Assembly (NCBI GenBank): GCA_947372405.1
Contig: CANBTO010000117.1
Span: forward strand, 1 to 11,185
Origin: Verrucomicrobiaceae bacterium
GTDB taxonomy: Bacteria > Verrucomicrobiota > Verrucomicrobiae > Verrucomicrobiales > Akkermansiaceae
DNA: 11,185 bases
Reading direction: 5' to 3'
Positions within the stretch are counted from its first letter, which is position 1. Every line of letters starts with the position of its first letter. Position numbers and translations under genes: made by a program. Under the pieces are notes generated by a model, which was not told the origin of the DNA, did not search any database, and worked only from the letters and a program-made list of their open reading frames with translations. Of the stretch, positions 1 to 7,524 are shown one piece after another.

Positions 1-387
1 GGCAACTATCCGAACTACCGCCAGGTCATCCCGGGTGACAGCAACGAGCGCGTCATCATCGGCCGCGAGGCGCTGTTGGAAACCGTGCGCCGCGTCTCGC
101 TGCTCTCGTCCGACAAGTCGAACTCGGTGAAACTCGTTTTCAGCGAGAACCGCATCGAGGTCACCGCCAACTCGCCGGATGTCGGTGAAGCCCAGGAGTC
201 GATGGACGTGATCTATCAGGGTCCGCCGATGCAGATCGCCTTCAACCCCGAGTTCCTCCAGGCTCCGCTCCGCGCGCTCGACAGCAATGACGTCTATCTC
301 GACCTGATCGACGAAATGAGCCCCGGCGTGCTGCGCATCGAGGGCACCTTCCTCTACGTGCTCATGCCGATGCGTGTGACGAACTGA
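1..387 (+). CDS. dnaN: DNA polymerase III subunit beta (sliding clamp), C-terminal part
   Basis: This is the last 128 residues of the beta clamp, open at the left window edge and reading in frame from base 1. The ring-shaped dimer encircles DNA and tethers the replicative polymerase. What is visible is the end of domain II and domain III. The segment begins with NYPNYRQVIP, which matches the family's 'FPDYRRVIP' region. A middle block, SENRIEVTANSPDVGEAQE, follows, and the protein ends in YVLMPMRVTN, equivalent to the classic C-terminal YVVMPMRL that shapes the partner-binding pocket. Here the family's usual last residue is followed by two or three extra residues. A TTG at 76 is only an internal codon, not a start. 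A terminator follows about 20 bases after the stop, so this gene ends its transcription unit. Identification is secure; the N-terminal two thirds lie outside the window. Confidence 0.96.
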   Translation, partial: GNYPNYRQVIPGDSNERVIIGREALLETVRRVSLLSSDKSNSVKLVFSENRIEVTANSPDVGEAQESMDVIYQGPPMQIAFNPEFLQAPLRALDSNDVYLDLIDEMSPGVLRIEGTFLYVLMPMRVTN

Positions 388-408
388 GGTTTCAAGCTTT
401 ATGAAAAG

Positions 409-439
409 CCTCCGCTCCCTTCCGGCGCGGAGGTTTTTT
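409..439 (+). terminator. Rho-independent terminator of dnaN
   Basis: A 7-bp GC-rich stem (CCTCCGC 409-415 with GCGGAGG 427-433), an 11-base loop and a run of six T (434-439) follow the dnaN stop. An A-run just upstream (404-407) could allow weak function on the other strand too. Confidence 0.85.
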
Positions 440-441
440 AG

Positions 442-490
442 TGTCCGGGTTCAGAGCAGGTTTTGAACCTGGCATCAGTCTGACCCGACA
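442..490. other. Foldable intergenic element between dnaN and the convergent kinase
   Basis: Within the gene-free stretch 388-615, bases 442-450 pair with 483-490 (8 bp with one bulged C). They enclose a second hairpin, CAGGTT 457-462 with AACCTG 466-471 over a 3-base loop. An alternative pairing (GGTTCA 448-453 with TGAACC 464-469) excludes the outer stem. The element lies behind the dnaN terminator and no promoter is evident. It could be a small RNA, a processed tail or chance structure; I assign no function. Confidence 0.3.
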
Positions 491-523
491 AAGACGAAAT
501 CAAAATGAGCCAGTCTGAAAACA

Positions 524-540
524 TCACGCCTATGGCGTGA
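524..540. repeat. Perfect short inverted repeat
   Basis: TCACGCC (524-530) and GGCGTGA (534-540) form a perfect 7-bp dyad around a 3-base centre. No T-run follows on either strand, so it is not a standard terminator. It could be a protein-binding palindrome or a REP-like unit, but no second copy is visible in the window. An 8-base direct repeat, CAGTCTGA, occurs nearby at 476-483 and 511-518. Confidence 0.4.
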
Positions 541-583
541 ACGGTGAAAGCAAAGGGTGCCGGATATTTGTCCAACACCTTGG

Positions 584-606
584 AAAAATCCAGGCCACAA
601 ACCCGG
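584..606 (-). terminator. Possible weak terminator of the minus-strand kinase gene
   Basis: Read on the minus strand, CCGGG (606-602) can pair with CCTGG (594-590) with one G-U pair over a 7-base loop. It is followed by ATTTTT (589-584), about ten bases after the stop of the PfkB kinase. The stem is short, so this is a weak call. Confidence 0.4.
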
Positions 607-615
607 CACTTGCCG

Positions 616-1713
616 TCACTTGTCCGAGGCTTTTTCGATCTGGGCGATGAGTTCCTCTTTGTTGGGCGGGGTGGCGTGGGTGACGAAGAAGGCGGTCACC
701 GCATTGGCGACGACGAGACGTTCCTTGAGTGGCAAATCCCCCAGTGACGCGCAGAGGTAGCCGCCATTGAAGCTGTCACCGGCGCCTGCCAGGCGGATGA
801 CATTCGTTTGGCGCTCCTGAAGGGCGAATGCCTCACCTTCCGCAGCGCTGGATGCGGCTGCAAATTCCGGCGTGTGGACAATCAGTTCGTCGAAGCCGAT
901 TTTTTCACGGGCGACGGCCAGGGCTGAGGCGATCGCCGCCGGTGTCAGTTCCGGGCGCTCGACTCCGATCCTTGAAAACAATTCCAACACCTCATGTTCG
1001 TTCAGGCTGAACGTCATGGGGATCCTGCTGCTGAAGGATTTGATCAACTCCAGACTCTTGATGAAGCTCTCGCTGGATTTTTTCTTGATGTCGGCGAAGT
1101 CGAAGAACATCCGGCGCGGCGGCGTGATGGTTTCATACTGTTTCATGAAGCCATTGAGGAGATCATCAAAGTTCGAGGTAAGCGACCAATAGCCAAGTCC
1201 CAGGATATCGACGCCAGTGAACATCTCCTTGAGCTTCTCCGCTCCGAAGTGCTTTTCAAAGTCCGCCCAGGTCAGGCTGGAGACCGCCTCGAGATTGCTC
1301 ATCAGAACCTTTCCGTCGCTGAACTCCAAAGCAATCGTCAGCGCAGGGTCGCCGAGGGAAGCCAGCTCGCAGATGTCCTTGAATTGCTCGTAAGCCGGAT
1401 CGATGGTCGGGCTGCCGTAAAGACCGGGCAAACGGGGCATCAGGCCCAGACATGCGGCCACCCGGCCCGTGTTGATGGCGAACCCGCCCTCGCAACGGCG
1501 TTTTGGCACGAGTTCGACGCCCACCCCGCCGTCCGCACGCTCGACTAACAGTTCGCCGAACTGTTTGAGTTTTTTCATCGGCGTGAACTCGGACTGGCTC
1601 TTCCTGACTTCGACGATCTCGTAGGTCTCATCGACGAAGCCGTCGCAGCCTAGCAGGATTTTGCCGCGAATGTTTTGGAGGAAGTCGGTGTATTTTTTCA
1701 TGGTGGTGCTCAT
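616..1713 (-). CDS. PfkB/ribokinase-family carbohydrate kinase
   Basis: A predicted 365-residue cytoplasmic kinase that transfers phosphate from ATP to a sugar or sugar derivative. The clearest evidence is LAGAGDSFNGG at residues 308-318, the second PfkB signature. D313 is the expected catalytic base and the preceding glycines form the anion hole. The N-terminal part has a strand-like ILLGCDGFVDE (19-29) and a glycine-containing EGGFAINTGRVAACLG stretch, which corresponds to the substrate-side G-x-A-x-N region of the family. The start chosen is the ATG at 1713 (MSTTMKK), because the open frame further upstream overlaps the preceding gene and encodes arginine/proline-rich nonsense; an ATG four codons in is an alternative. 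No Shine-Dalgarno is seen. It lies 14 bases behind the mutarotase-like gene, so the two are probably co-transcribed. The substrate cannot be read from the sequence. Confidence 0.85.
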   Translation of the reverse strand: MSTTMKKYTDFLQNIRGKILLGCDGFVDETYEIVEVRKSQSEFTPMKKLKQFGELLVERADGGVGVELVPKRRCEGGFAINTGRVAACLGLMPRLPGLYGSPTIDPAYEQFKDICELASLGDPALTIALEFSDGKVLMSNLEAVSSLTWADFEKHFGAEKLKEMFTGVDILGLGYWSLTSNFDDLLNGFMKQYETITPPRRMFFDFADIKKKSSESFIKSLELIKSFSSRIPMTFSLNEHEVLELFSRIGVERPELTPAAIASALAVAREKIGFDELIVHTPEFAAASSAAEGEAFALQERQTNVIRLAGAGDSFNGGYLCASLGDLPLKERLVVANAVTAFFVTHATPPNKEELIAQIEKASDK

Positions 1714-1727
1714 TGTTAGGACTGCGT

Positions 1728-2792
1728 CTATTTGAGGAAAGCGGTATCGACGGCGTGATCGATGTGCGCGCCGCTGGCGGATTGGAGGCGGATTCCGGAG
1801 GCCGTGCGCTGGATGCTGCTGACGACATCGAAACCGGCGGTCAGAGGGGCGACGCCCATGATGTAGGGGATGCGGGTGATCTTGCTCCGGGTGAGGGCGT
1901 GCGATGTGGGTATGCCCTTTTCCTTCCATGGGTTGTCCGCCAGCGAGGCGGCGAGACCGAGGTGGAAATAGGCGGTGACGTCCTCGATACCGAGCACGCC
2001 GCGATGGCGTCCGTTCCATGGAGCGTAGTGGCGCCCGCCGTTCGAGTGCCACAGCACGGTCGAGGCGAGATACGCGGGGTTCTTCAAGGAGAACCAGACG
2101 AACTTTTTGTTAGCGAAAACCACGGCCGTCCAGGCGAAATCGTCGGCATCCTTGTGGTGCAGCATCACGAGGTCCTCGAAGCCCTCGCGGGCGGGGTAGC
2201 GGGTGAGATCGGTCTTCCCGCCATTGGCCATGGGCACGCTGTCGAGCTTGCGGAACCACGCACCTTCCTTGAGCGAGCTGTAGCCGCCTTCGACGGGGTT
2301 TTCAAACGGGGCCGGAAGGATCTGAGCGAGACGCAGTTTGCTCGTGGAAATGATGCCAGGTCCGTTGCGGGTGAAGTCGAGCATGGCGTGGTGTCCCAGA
2401 CACATCCCACCTTGGAAACCCTCCAGCAGGTGGGTCTGGTAAAGATTAGTCTCGCCTTCGCGGGCTTCGATGATCTTGGTGATCTTGCCAGGCCGGACGC
2501 GTGTCTGCAGCGTGGCGACAAGGCGTCCGGGTTCGGATGATTTCACCTTCCAAGTGCCATTGGCGGACTCGCCGTGGGGCGGATGCGCCTCGCCATTCCA
2601 TGCTGGCCCGGCGCCGAAGGGCGCACAAAAGAAATCTCCCCGCAGCTCGCGCAAAAGGGGGATGAGTTTTTTTGCCTCCGGTTTGTCACACCACGGTGCG
2701 GTGGAGTAAGGTTCCACGATTTGGCGTCCGACGCGGAATTTGACTTTGGCGAGTTGCCCGGCGACGCGGGTGATGTCGAAAGTAACATTCAT
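1728..2792 (-). CDS. Aldose 1-epimerase-like (galactose mutarotase fold) protein
   Basis: A 354-residue protein without a signal peptide or membrane segment. Its alternating beta-rich pattern and motifs such as GDFFCAPFG and HPPHGESANGTW resemble distant members of the galactose-mutarotase/aldose-1-epimerase superfamily. In that superfamily a His near an HG-containing motif helps open the sugar ring. A second conserved-looking block is LGHHAMLDF. If the assignment holds, it would interconvert sugar anomers in the cytoplasm and feed the kinase encoded 14 bases downstream. The ATG at 2792 is preferred over one at 2837 because the first 15 residues of the longer form (MRRLAHSAAFNPQQP) look non-coding and the MNVTFDITRVAG start is well formed. 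No Shine-Dalgarno is present. The fold assignment is moderate and the specific substrate is unknown. A glycan-active or other carbohydrate-binding enzyme of the same fold is an alternative. Confidence 0.6.
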   Translation of the reverse strand: MNVTFDITRVAGQLAKVKFRVGRQIVEPYSTAPWCDKPEAKKLIPLLRELRGDFFCAPFGAGPAWNGEAHPPHGESANGTWKVKSSEPGRLVATLQTRVRPGKITKIIEAREGETNLYQTHLLEGFQGGMCLGHHAMLDFTRNGPGIISTSKLRLAQILPAPFENPVEGGYSSLKEGAWFRKLDSVPMANGGKTDLTRYPAREGFEDLVMLHHKDADDFAWTAVVFANKKFVWFSLKNPAYLASTVLWHSNGGRHYAPWNGRHRGVLGIEDVTAYFHLGLAASLADNPWKEKGIPTSHALTRSKITRIPYIMGVAPLTAGFDVVSSIQRTASGIRLQSASGAHIDHAVDTAFLK

Positions 2793-3091
2793 GGGTTGCT
2801 GTGGGTTGAAGGCCGCCGAATGAGCCAATCGCCGCACTGAAGGCCGAAAAACGGCGCGTGAACAGCCGATCGCACATCATTGGTGTGCGGCCATTCTGCG
2901 GCCTGCCACCCGGTCAAGTAAATCCCGAATATCCTTCAACCTATTTAGCGGCGAAATAACGCCCAACTTGTTTCATCGTCGTCCCCATCCGTCGGCCCAA
3001 TCTGACCGGTTGTCGGGAGTCGGCACCTGATGATGTCATCCGTCACACAAATGAACATCCATTCAAGCGACAGGAAACCAGTTGTTTCGAT
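2793..3091 (-). other. 299-base gap inside the minus-strand sugar gene series
   Basis: No credible reading frame is present. The gap separates rhaB from the mutarotase-like gene and is long for a simple operon, which suggests an internal promoter or a regulatory leader. I could not find a convincing -35/-10 pair on the minus strand. It holds the dyad at 2871-2889, a direct repeat TGCGGCC at 2886-2892 and 2897-2903 (11-base spacing), and a small dyad GATGA-TG-TCATC near 3031-3042. Confidence 0.5.
2871..2889. promoter_or_regulatory. Candidate operator dyad upstream of the mutarotase-like gene
   Basis: CGCACA (2871-2876) and TGTGCG (2884-2889) form a perfect 6-bp inverted repeat around a 7-base centre, about 79 bases upstream of the ATG at 2792. 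The size and odd-length spacing would suit a dimeric repressor or activator. No regulator gene is in the window, so the binding protein is unknown. Confidence 0.35.
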
Positions 3092-3102
3092 TCAACTTTC
3101 CT
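3072..3102 (-). other. Hairpin overlapping the rhaB stop codon
   Basis: In the minus-strand transcript AGGAAAGTTG (3102-3093) pairs with CAAC (3084-3081) and TTTCCT (3077-3072), leaving a 3-base bulge. The hairpin covers the rhaB stop and is not followed by a T-run. It is therefore not a standard terminator but could stabilise the 3' end or affect read-through into the genes beyond. Confidence 0.35.
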
Positions 3103-4579
3103 CTGTCGGCAGCAGTTTCTTGAACCTGGCATAGGCCGCATCCCAGTCGGCCTTGTCCGCGGGTTCGAAAATCCGGAAATCGAAAGAGCGGCGGATCAGG
3201 TCGCGGCCCGCCTGAAGGTCAGTCAGATGGCCGGTGCCGATCATCTGGGTGATGACGTTGCCGCAGGAAGTGGCCTCCACCGGGCCGGCGACCACGTCGA
3301 TGCCGAGGGCGTTGGCGGTCGCCCGGTTCAGCGTCTCGTTCTGGATGCCGCCGCCACCCGCATGGAGGCGCGTGAAATCCAGCCCGGTGAGGGATTTGAA
3401 GCTTTCGAAAACGATGCGGTATTTCAGCGCCAGCGATTCAGTGGCCACGCGCAGGATCGCACCGGGTGTTTGTGGGACGCACTGGCCGGTTTTTTCGCAC
3501 CATGCCTGAATTTTCGCGGGCATGCCGCCGGGACTGGCAAAGGACGCGTCGTCCGGATCGATGAAGGCAGTGAATGGATCGGCCTCCTCGGCCATGGCGG
3601 CCATGGTCGCGTAGTCGTAGGCTTTTCCTTCAAGTTTCCACTGGTGCCGACACTTCTGGATCAGCCAGAGACCAGCGATGTTCTTCAGGACGCGCACGCT
3701 GCCGTTCACGCCGAGTTCGTTGCAGAAGCCGTGTTTCAACGCCGCTTCTGAAGTGATCGCCTCGTCGGATTCGATGCCCATGATCGACCATGTGCCCGAT
3801 GAAAGCCATAGGTTGCCAGTGCCTGTCATCGGGATGCCCGCCACCGCGGAAGCCGTGTCGTGGCAGGCGGTGGCGACCACCGGAATCCCGGCCTTGCCGA
3901 TAATCGCGGCCACTTCGTCACGCACCGGACCCAACACCGTGCCGGGGGCGACGACCTCCCCGAACACCTTGCGTGGAAGCCCCAGCGCGTCGATCACCTG
4001 CCATGCCCAGTCTCCGGTGCGGGGGTTGAGAAGTTGGGACGTGGATGCAACGGTGCGTTCGACGGCCTTGCGGCCTGTCAGCCAGTAGGCGAGCAGGTCC
4101 GGTGTGAAAAGCAGGCATTCCGCTTCCATCAGCGCGGGATTCTTCTTCCGTGCCTCGGCCAGCAGGTGCAGCGAGCTGTTATAGAAATTCGTCTTGATAC
4201 CGGTGTGCGAGTAGATCTCCGCCTCGCTCATCAGGCCGTGCATCACTTCCGCCATGCCTTCGAAACGCGGGTCGCGGTATTGGTGCGGCATTCCCAACAG
4301 CCCGCCGTCCGGTCCCAGAAATCCGTAGTCGCAGCCCCAGGTGTCGATGCCGATGGAAACGATGGTGTCGCCATGTTTCTCCACGGCGAGGCGCAGGCCT
4401 TCGAGGATCTCGCGGTAGAGACCGATGATGTTCCAGAACGAGCCGCCGGGCAGGTCGGTGCCCGGATTGTCGAAACGATGGATTTCTTCGAGTTCGATTT
4501 TCGAGTGATGCGTGTTGGCTGCGATCACGCGGCCGCTTCCGGCACCAAGGTCCACTGCGATGAAGGTTTTGGATGTCAT
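3092..4579 (-). CDS. rhaB: Rhamnulokinase-like FGGY-family sugar kinase
   Basis: A complete 495-residue cytoplasmic kinase. Family members of the RhaB type phosphorylate L-rhamnulose to L-rhamnulose 1-phosphate, the second step of rhamnose breakdown. Visible are the N-terminal phosphate-binding AVDLGAGSGR (8-17), the DTWGCDYGF block (79-87) and the PDLLAYWLTG segment (160-169). Next come ACHDTASAVAG (238-248) with the presumed catalytic base D241, SSGTWSIMG (260-268), the RVLKNIAGLWLIQ block (296-308) typical of rhamnulokinases, and LHAGGGGIQNETLNR (405-419) in the C-terminal ATPase half. The ATG at 4579 gives the full family N-terminus. No Shine-Dalgarno precedes it. It heads the minus-strand sugar gene series and diverges from the b562-like gene. 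Because xylose isomerase lies nearby, a different ketose such as xylulose or fuculose cannot be excluded, but the motifs favour rhamnulokinase. Confidence 0.88.
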   Translation of the reverse strand: MTSKTFIAVDLGAGSGRVIAANTHHSKIELEEIHRFDNPGTDLPGGSFWNIIGLYREILEGLRLAVEKHGDTIVSIGIDTWGCDYGFLGPDGGLLGMPHQYRDPRFEGMAEVMHGLMSEAEIYSHTGIKTNFYNSSLHLLAEARKKNPALMEAECLLFTPDLLAYWLTGRKAVERTVASTSQLLNPRTGDWAWQVIDALGLPRKVFGEVVAPGTVLGPVRDEVAAIIGKAGIPVVATACHDTASAVAGIPMTGTGNLWLSSGTWSIMGIESDEAITSEAALKHGFCNELGVNGSVRVLKNIAGLWLIQKCRHQWKLEGKAYDYATMAAMAEEADPFTAFIDPDDASFASPGGMPAKIQAWCEKTGQCVPQTPGAILRVATESLALKYRIVFESFKSLTGLDFTRLHAGGGGIQNETLNRATANALGIDVVAGPVEATSCGNVITQMIGTGHLTDLQAGRDLIRRSFDFRIFEPADKADWDAAYARFKKLLPTEES

Positions 4580-4663
4580 GAGGTTCTATGGGTATTGGCA
4601 GGCATCGTTTTTCAGGCACTGCCGCAATGCAATCCCGAATGGGTGATCCAACGGAGCCTCCAC

Positions 4664-4669
4664 ATTTTA
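4664..4669 (-). promoter_or_regulatory. Possible -10 element for rhaB
   Basis: On the minus strand TAAAAT (4669-4664) matches the -10 consensus at five of six bases. It lies in the 131-base divergent region between rhaB and the b562-like gene, implying a leader of roughly 75 bases. No good -35 box is found at 16-18 bases upstream, so this is tentative. Confidence 0.28.
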
Positions 4670-4710
4670 CAGGTGGCAAAACGGAACGGATTGTGCTGGA
4701 TTCCGTGCAC

Positions 4711-5127
4711 ATGAAAATTCGAATGATCCTGATAGGATGTGCGGTGTGCCTGGCTCTTCCGGTTTCCGCCGGAGACAAGGAGGATACGCCGCTGGGCAAA
4801 CAGATGAAGGCGACCAACGACGCACTCAAGGCAATCAAGAAGGAGACCGATCCGGCGAAAGGCGCGGCGGAAGCCCGTGAGGCGCAGCAGTCGGTGCTCA
4901 AGGCGCTGGGGGAAATCCCCGAATTGGTAAGCAAGATGCCCGACGGTCCGGAAAAGGCCAAGGCCGCAGCGGAATACCGCAAAATGCTCGGCAAGGTCTT
5001 TGTTACCTTCTGCGAGATCGAGGAGGCGTTTCTTAACGGCAAAACCGATCAGATCGCGGGTATCATGGCCTCCCTCAAGGACATGAAAAAAGCCGGTCAT
5101 GACAAGTTCATGGAGGAGGAAAAATGA
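4711..5127 (+). CDS. Secreted cytochrome b562-like helical protein
   Basis: A 138-residue protein with a clear signal peptide (MKIRMILIGCAVCLALPVSA, probable cleavage after residue 20). The mature part is about 118 residues and strongly helical and charged. It fits the soluble cytochrome b562 family, a periplasmic four-helix bundle holding non-covalent haem b. In LGKQMKATNDALK (28-40) the Met lies where the family's Met ligand lies (E. coli DNMETLNDNLK), and in KKAGHDKF (126-133) H130 fits the C-terminal His ligand position. There is no CXXCH motif. The start at 4711 is chosen because the upstream in-frame ATG at 4588 would put about 40 unrelated residues before the signal peptide. It is monocistronic, ending in a strong terminator. 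Haem binding is an inference; an uncharacterised four-helix secreted protein is the alternative. Confidence 0.62.
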   Translation: MKIRMILIGCAVCLALPVSAGDKEDTPLGKQMKATNDALKAIKKETDPAKGAAEAREAQQSVLKALGEIPELVSKMPDGPEKAKAAAEYRKMLGKVFVTFCEIEEAFLNGKTDQIAGIMASLKDMKKAGHDKFMEEEK

Positions 5128-5148
5128 CACTGCCACACCATGGAATTT

Positions 5149-5186
5149 AATGGAAAAACCCGGGTTGAGACCCGGGTTTTTCCATT
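5149..5186. terminator. Strong bidirectional terminator between convergent genes
   Basis: A perfect 17-bp inverted repeat (5149-5165 with 5170-5186) around the 4-base loop TGAG. The GC core ACCCGGGT-type stem is flanked by A5 on one side and T5 on the other, so it works in both directions. It sits between the stop of the b562-like gene and the stop of the L,D-transpeptidase gene. Confidence 0.93.
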
Positions 5187-5212
5187 TCAAAAAGGTTCAT
5201 GCGCAGCCCACC

Positions 5213-5854
5213 TCACTCGATGTCGATGCGGGTGCCTTCCTTGACCTTCGAGTAAACAATGGGCATCACCTTGCTGGGCCCCCGGACACAGGCATGTGAG
5301 GCGGGATAGCGGCGCACGGGGCCGATGTGGTGGCCTACGCCGTCGTTGGTAAGGCGCATCCAGTAGTGCATCTCCGCACCTTCAAAACTCCCTCCTTCGG
5401 GCATGGGATCGAGCACGGCGTCCGCATTGCCGTTGACCACTTCGCCGCTGGCATCGAGGAACTTGCCGTAGCGGTTCGAGCGTTTGTCCACGACCTTTTC
5501 GAGAATGTAGAAGGTTCCGGTGGGTGTCGGGCGCTCCTTGGTTCCGGAGCAGATCGGATAGTCCATCACAACCTGGTCACCGTTCATGAGCATGCCACGC
5601 TGGGTGGCGAGGCTGATTTTGATATGCGAGTTCTGCGGACCGGTGGTGGCGAGCAGGGCGTCGTTTTTCCAAACGTCGTAGGTCTTCGGATAGGTTGGCT
5701 CCGCCTTGAAATGATCGTAGGTGCCGGCCGGATAGGGATTGATCGGTTTGCCGTCCTTACCGATCTTTGCGGTCGGGGTCTGGTTGGCGCAGTTCGCGAG
5801 CAGAAGCGCGCCAGCGCAGGCCAGCAGTCGGACGGAGTTGCGGAGGGACGTCAT
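5213..5854 (-). CDS. L,D-transpeptidase (YkuD domain), exported
   Basis: A 213-residue envelope enzyme of the YkuD family, which cross-links peptidoglycan stem peptides or attaches proteins to them through a catalytic cysteine. Residues 1-22 form an export signal (MTSLRNSVRLLACAGALLLANC). C22 could be lipidated, but the lipobox LLANC has Asn before Cys, which is unusual. The domain runs from HIKISLATQRGMLM (77-90), through KERPTPTGTFYI (106-117), to the active site GHHIGPVRRYPASHACVRGP (174-193), with H176, S186, H187 and C189. The family norm is SHGC[IV]R; here Gly is replaced by Ala. The ATG at 5854 is chosen since the longer open frame runs antisense into xylA. The gene diverges from xylA and converges on the terminator at 5149-5186. 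Confidence 0.88.
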   Translation of the reverse strand: MTSLRNSVRLLACAGALLLANCANQTPTAKIGKDGKPINPYPAGTYDHFKAEPTYPKTYDVWKNDALLATTGPQNSHIKISLATQRGMLMNGDQVVMDYPICSGTKERPTPTGTFYILEKVVDKRSNRYGKFLDASGEVVNGNADAVLDPMPEGGSFEGAEMHYWMRLTNDGVGHHIGPVRRYPASHACVRGPSKVMPIVYSKVKEGTRIDIE

Positions 5855-6058
5855 GGATGAGGTGGTTCGAAGAGGGGAACTAGGGTAGTTTTTCGAAAAT
5901 TGCAACCCTGATGGCGAGGACCGCCGCCGGGTGGCCGATTTGAGCCCGCCCGTATCCATCCACGCACCCATAAAAACGAGTTGCGTCGACAGGTTCAATA
6001 CGATCACCTCGCGGGGGACATCCACAGTTGATTCCTGCCAAATCCACATTCCACCACC
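5855..6058. other. Divergent intergenic region between ldt and xylA
   Basis: These 204 bases must hold the promoters of both the L,D-transpeptidase (minus) and xylA (plus). A 10-bp palindrome, TTTTCGAAAA, lies at 5890-5899, next to a TTGCAA at 5900-5905 that could be a -35 box for the minus-strand gene, though the matching -10 (5877-5882) is poor. For xylA, TACGAT near 6000-6005 is a weak -10 candidate without a good -35. No reading frame of note is present. Confidence 0.4.
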
Positions 6059-7366
<1,308 letters not shown>

Positions 7367-7405
7367 TGGCCGCGCGGTGACAGCCCCGCGGTTTCCGTCA
7401 AGCCC

Positions 7406-7441
7406 AGCCCTTCGCGCGATGCGTGAAGGGCTGTTTGTTTT
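7406..7441 (+). terminator. Rho-independent terminator of xylA
   Basis: An 11-bp stem (7406-7416 with 7422-7432, one G-U pair) with a 5-base loop, followed by the T-rich GTTTGTTTT (7433-7441), about 40 bases after the xylA stop. Confidence 0.88.
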
Positions 7442-7458
7442 CGTGGCCCGAATGCCTG

Positions 7459-7487
7459 CCGACAAACGCAGGAATCGATGCTAGACT
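7459..7487 (+). promoter_or_regulatory. Sigma70-type promoter of the repeat-protein gene
   Basis: CCGACA (7459-7464) and TAGACT (7482-7487) each match consensus at four of six bases with a 17-base spacer. The -10 is preceded by TGC, giving an extended -10. The predicted transcript would start about 30 bases before the ATG at 7525 and lies just after the xylA terminator. Confidence 0.45.
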
Positions 7488-7524
7488 GTGCCGATAGGAC
7501 AAGTCCCACCTGAATTCCGCAGCC

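Noticed and set aside
505..540. An 11-residue plus-strand mini-ORF (MSQSENITPMA)
   Set aside because: It has no Shine-Dalgarno or conservation evidence, and its end coincides with the 524-540 dyad; chance is likely.
1714..2052. 113-codon upstream extension of the PfkB kinase frame
   Set aside because: It overlaps the end of the mutarotase-like gene on the same strand in another frame and reads as Arg/Pro-rich low-complexity sequence without family similarity.
1713..2540. 275-codon plus-strand open frame
   Set aside because: It is antisense to the mutarotase-like gene and has no recognisable motif; long shadows are usual in GC-rich coding DNA.
4588..4710. Extended start of the b562-like gene
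   Set aside because: It would add about 40 unrelated residues before a typical signal peptide that begins at the ATG at 4711.
3860..4714. 284-codon plus-strand open frame
   Set aside because: It is antisense to rhaB, whose FGGY motifs are unambiguous.
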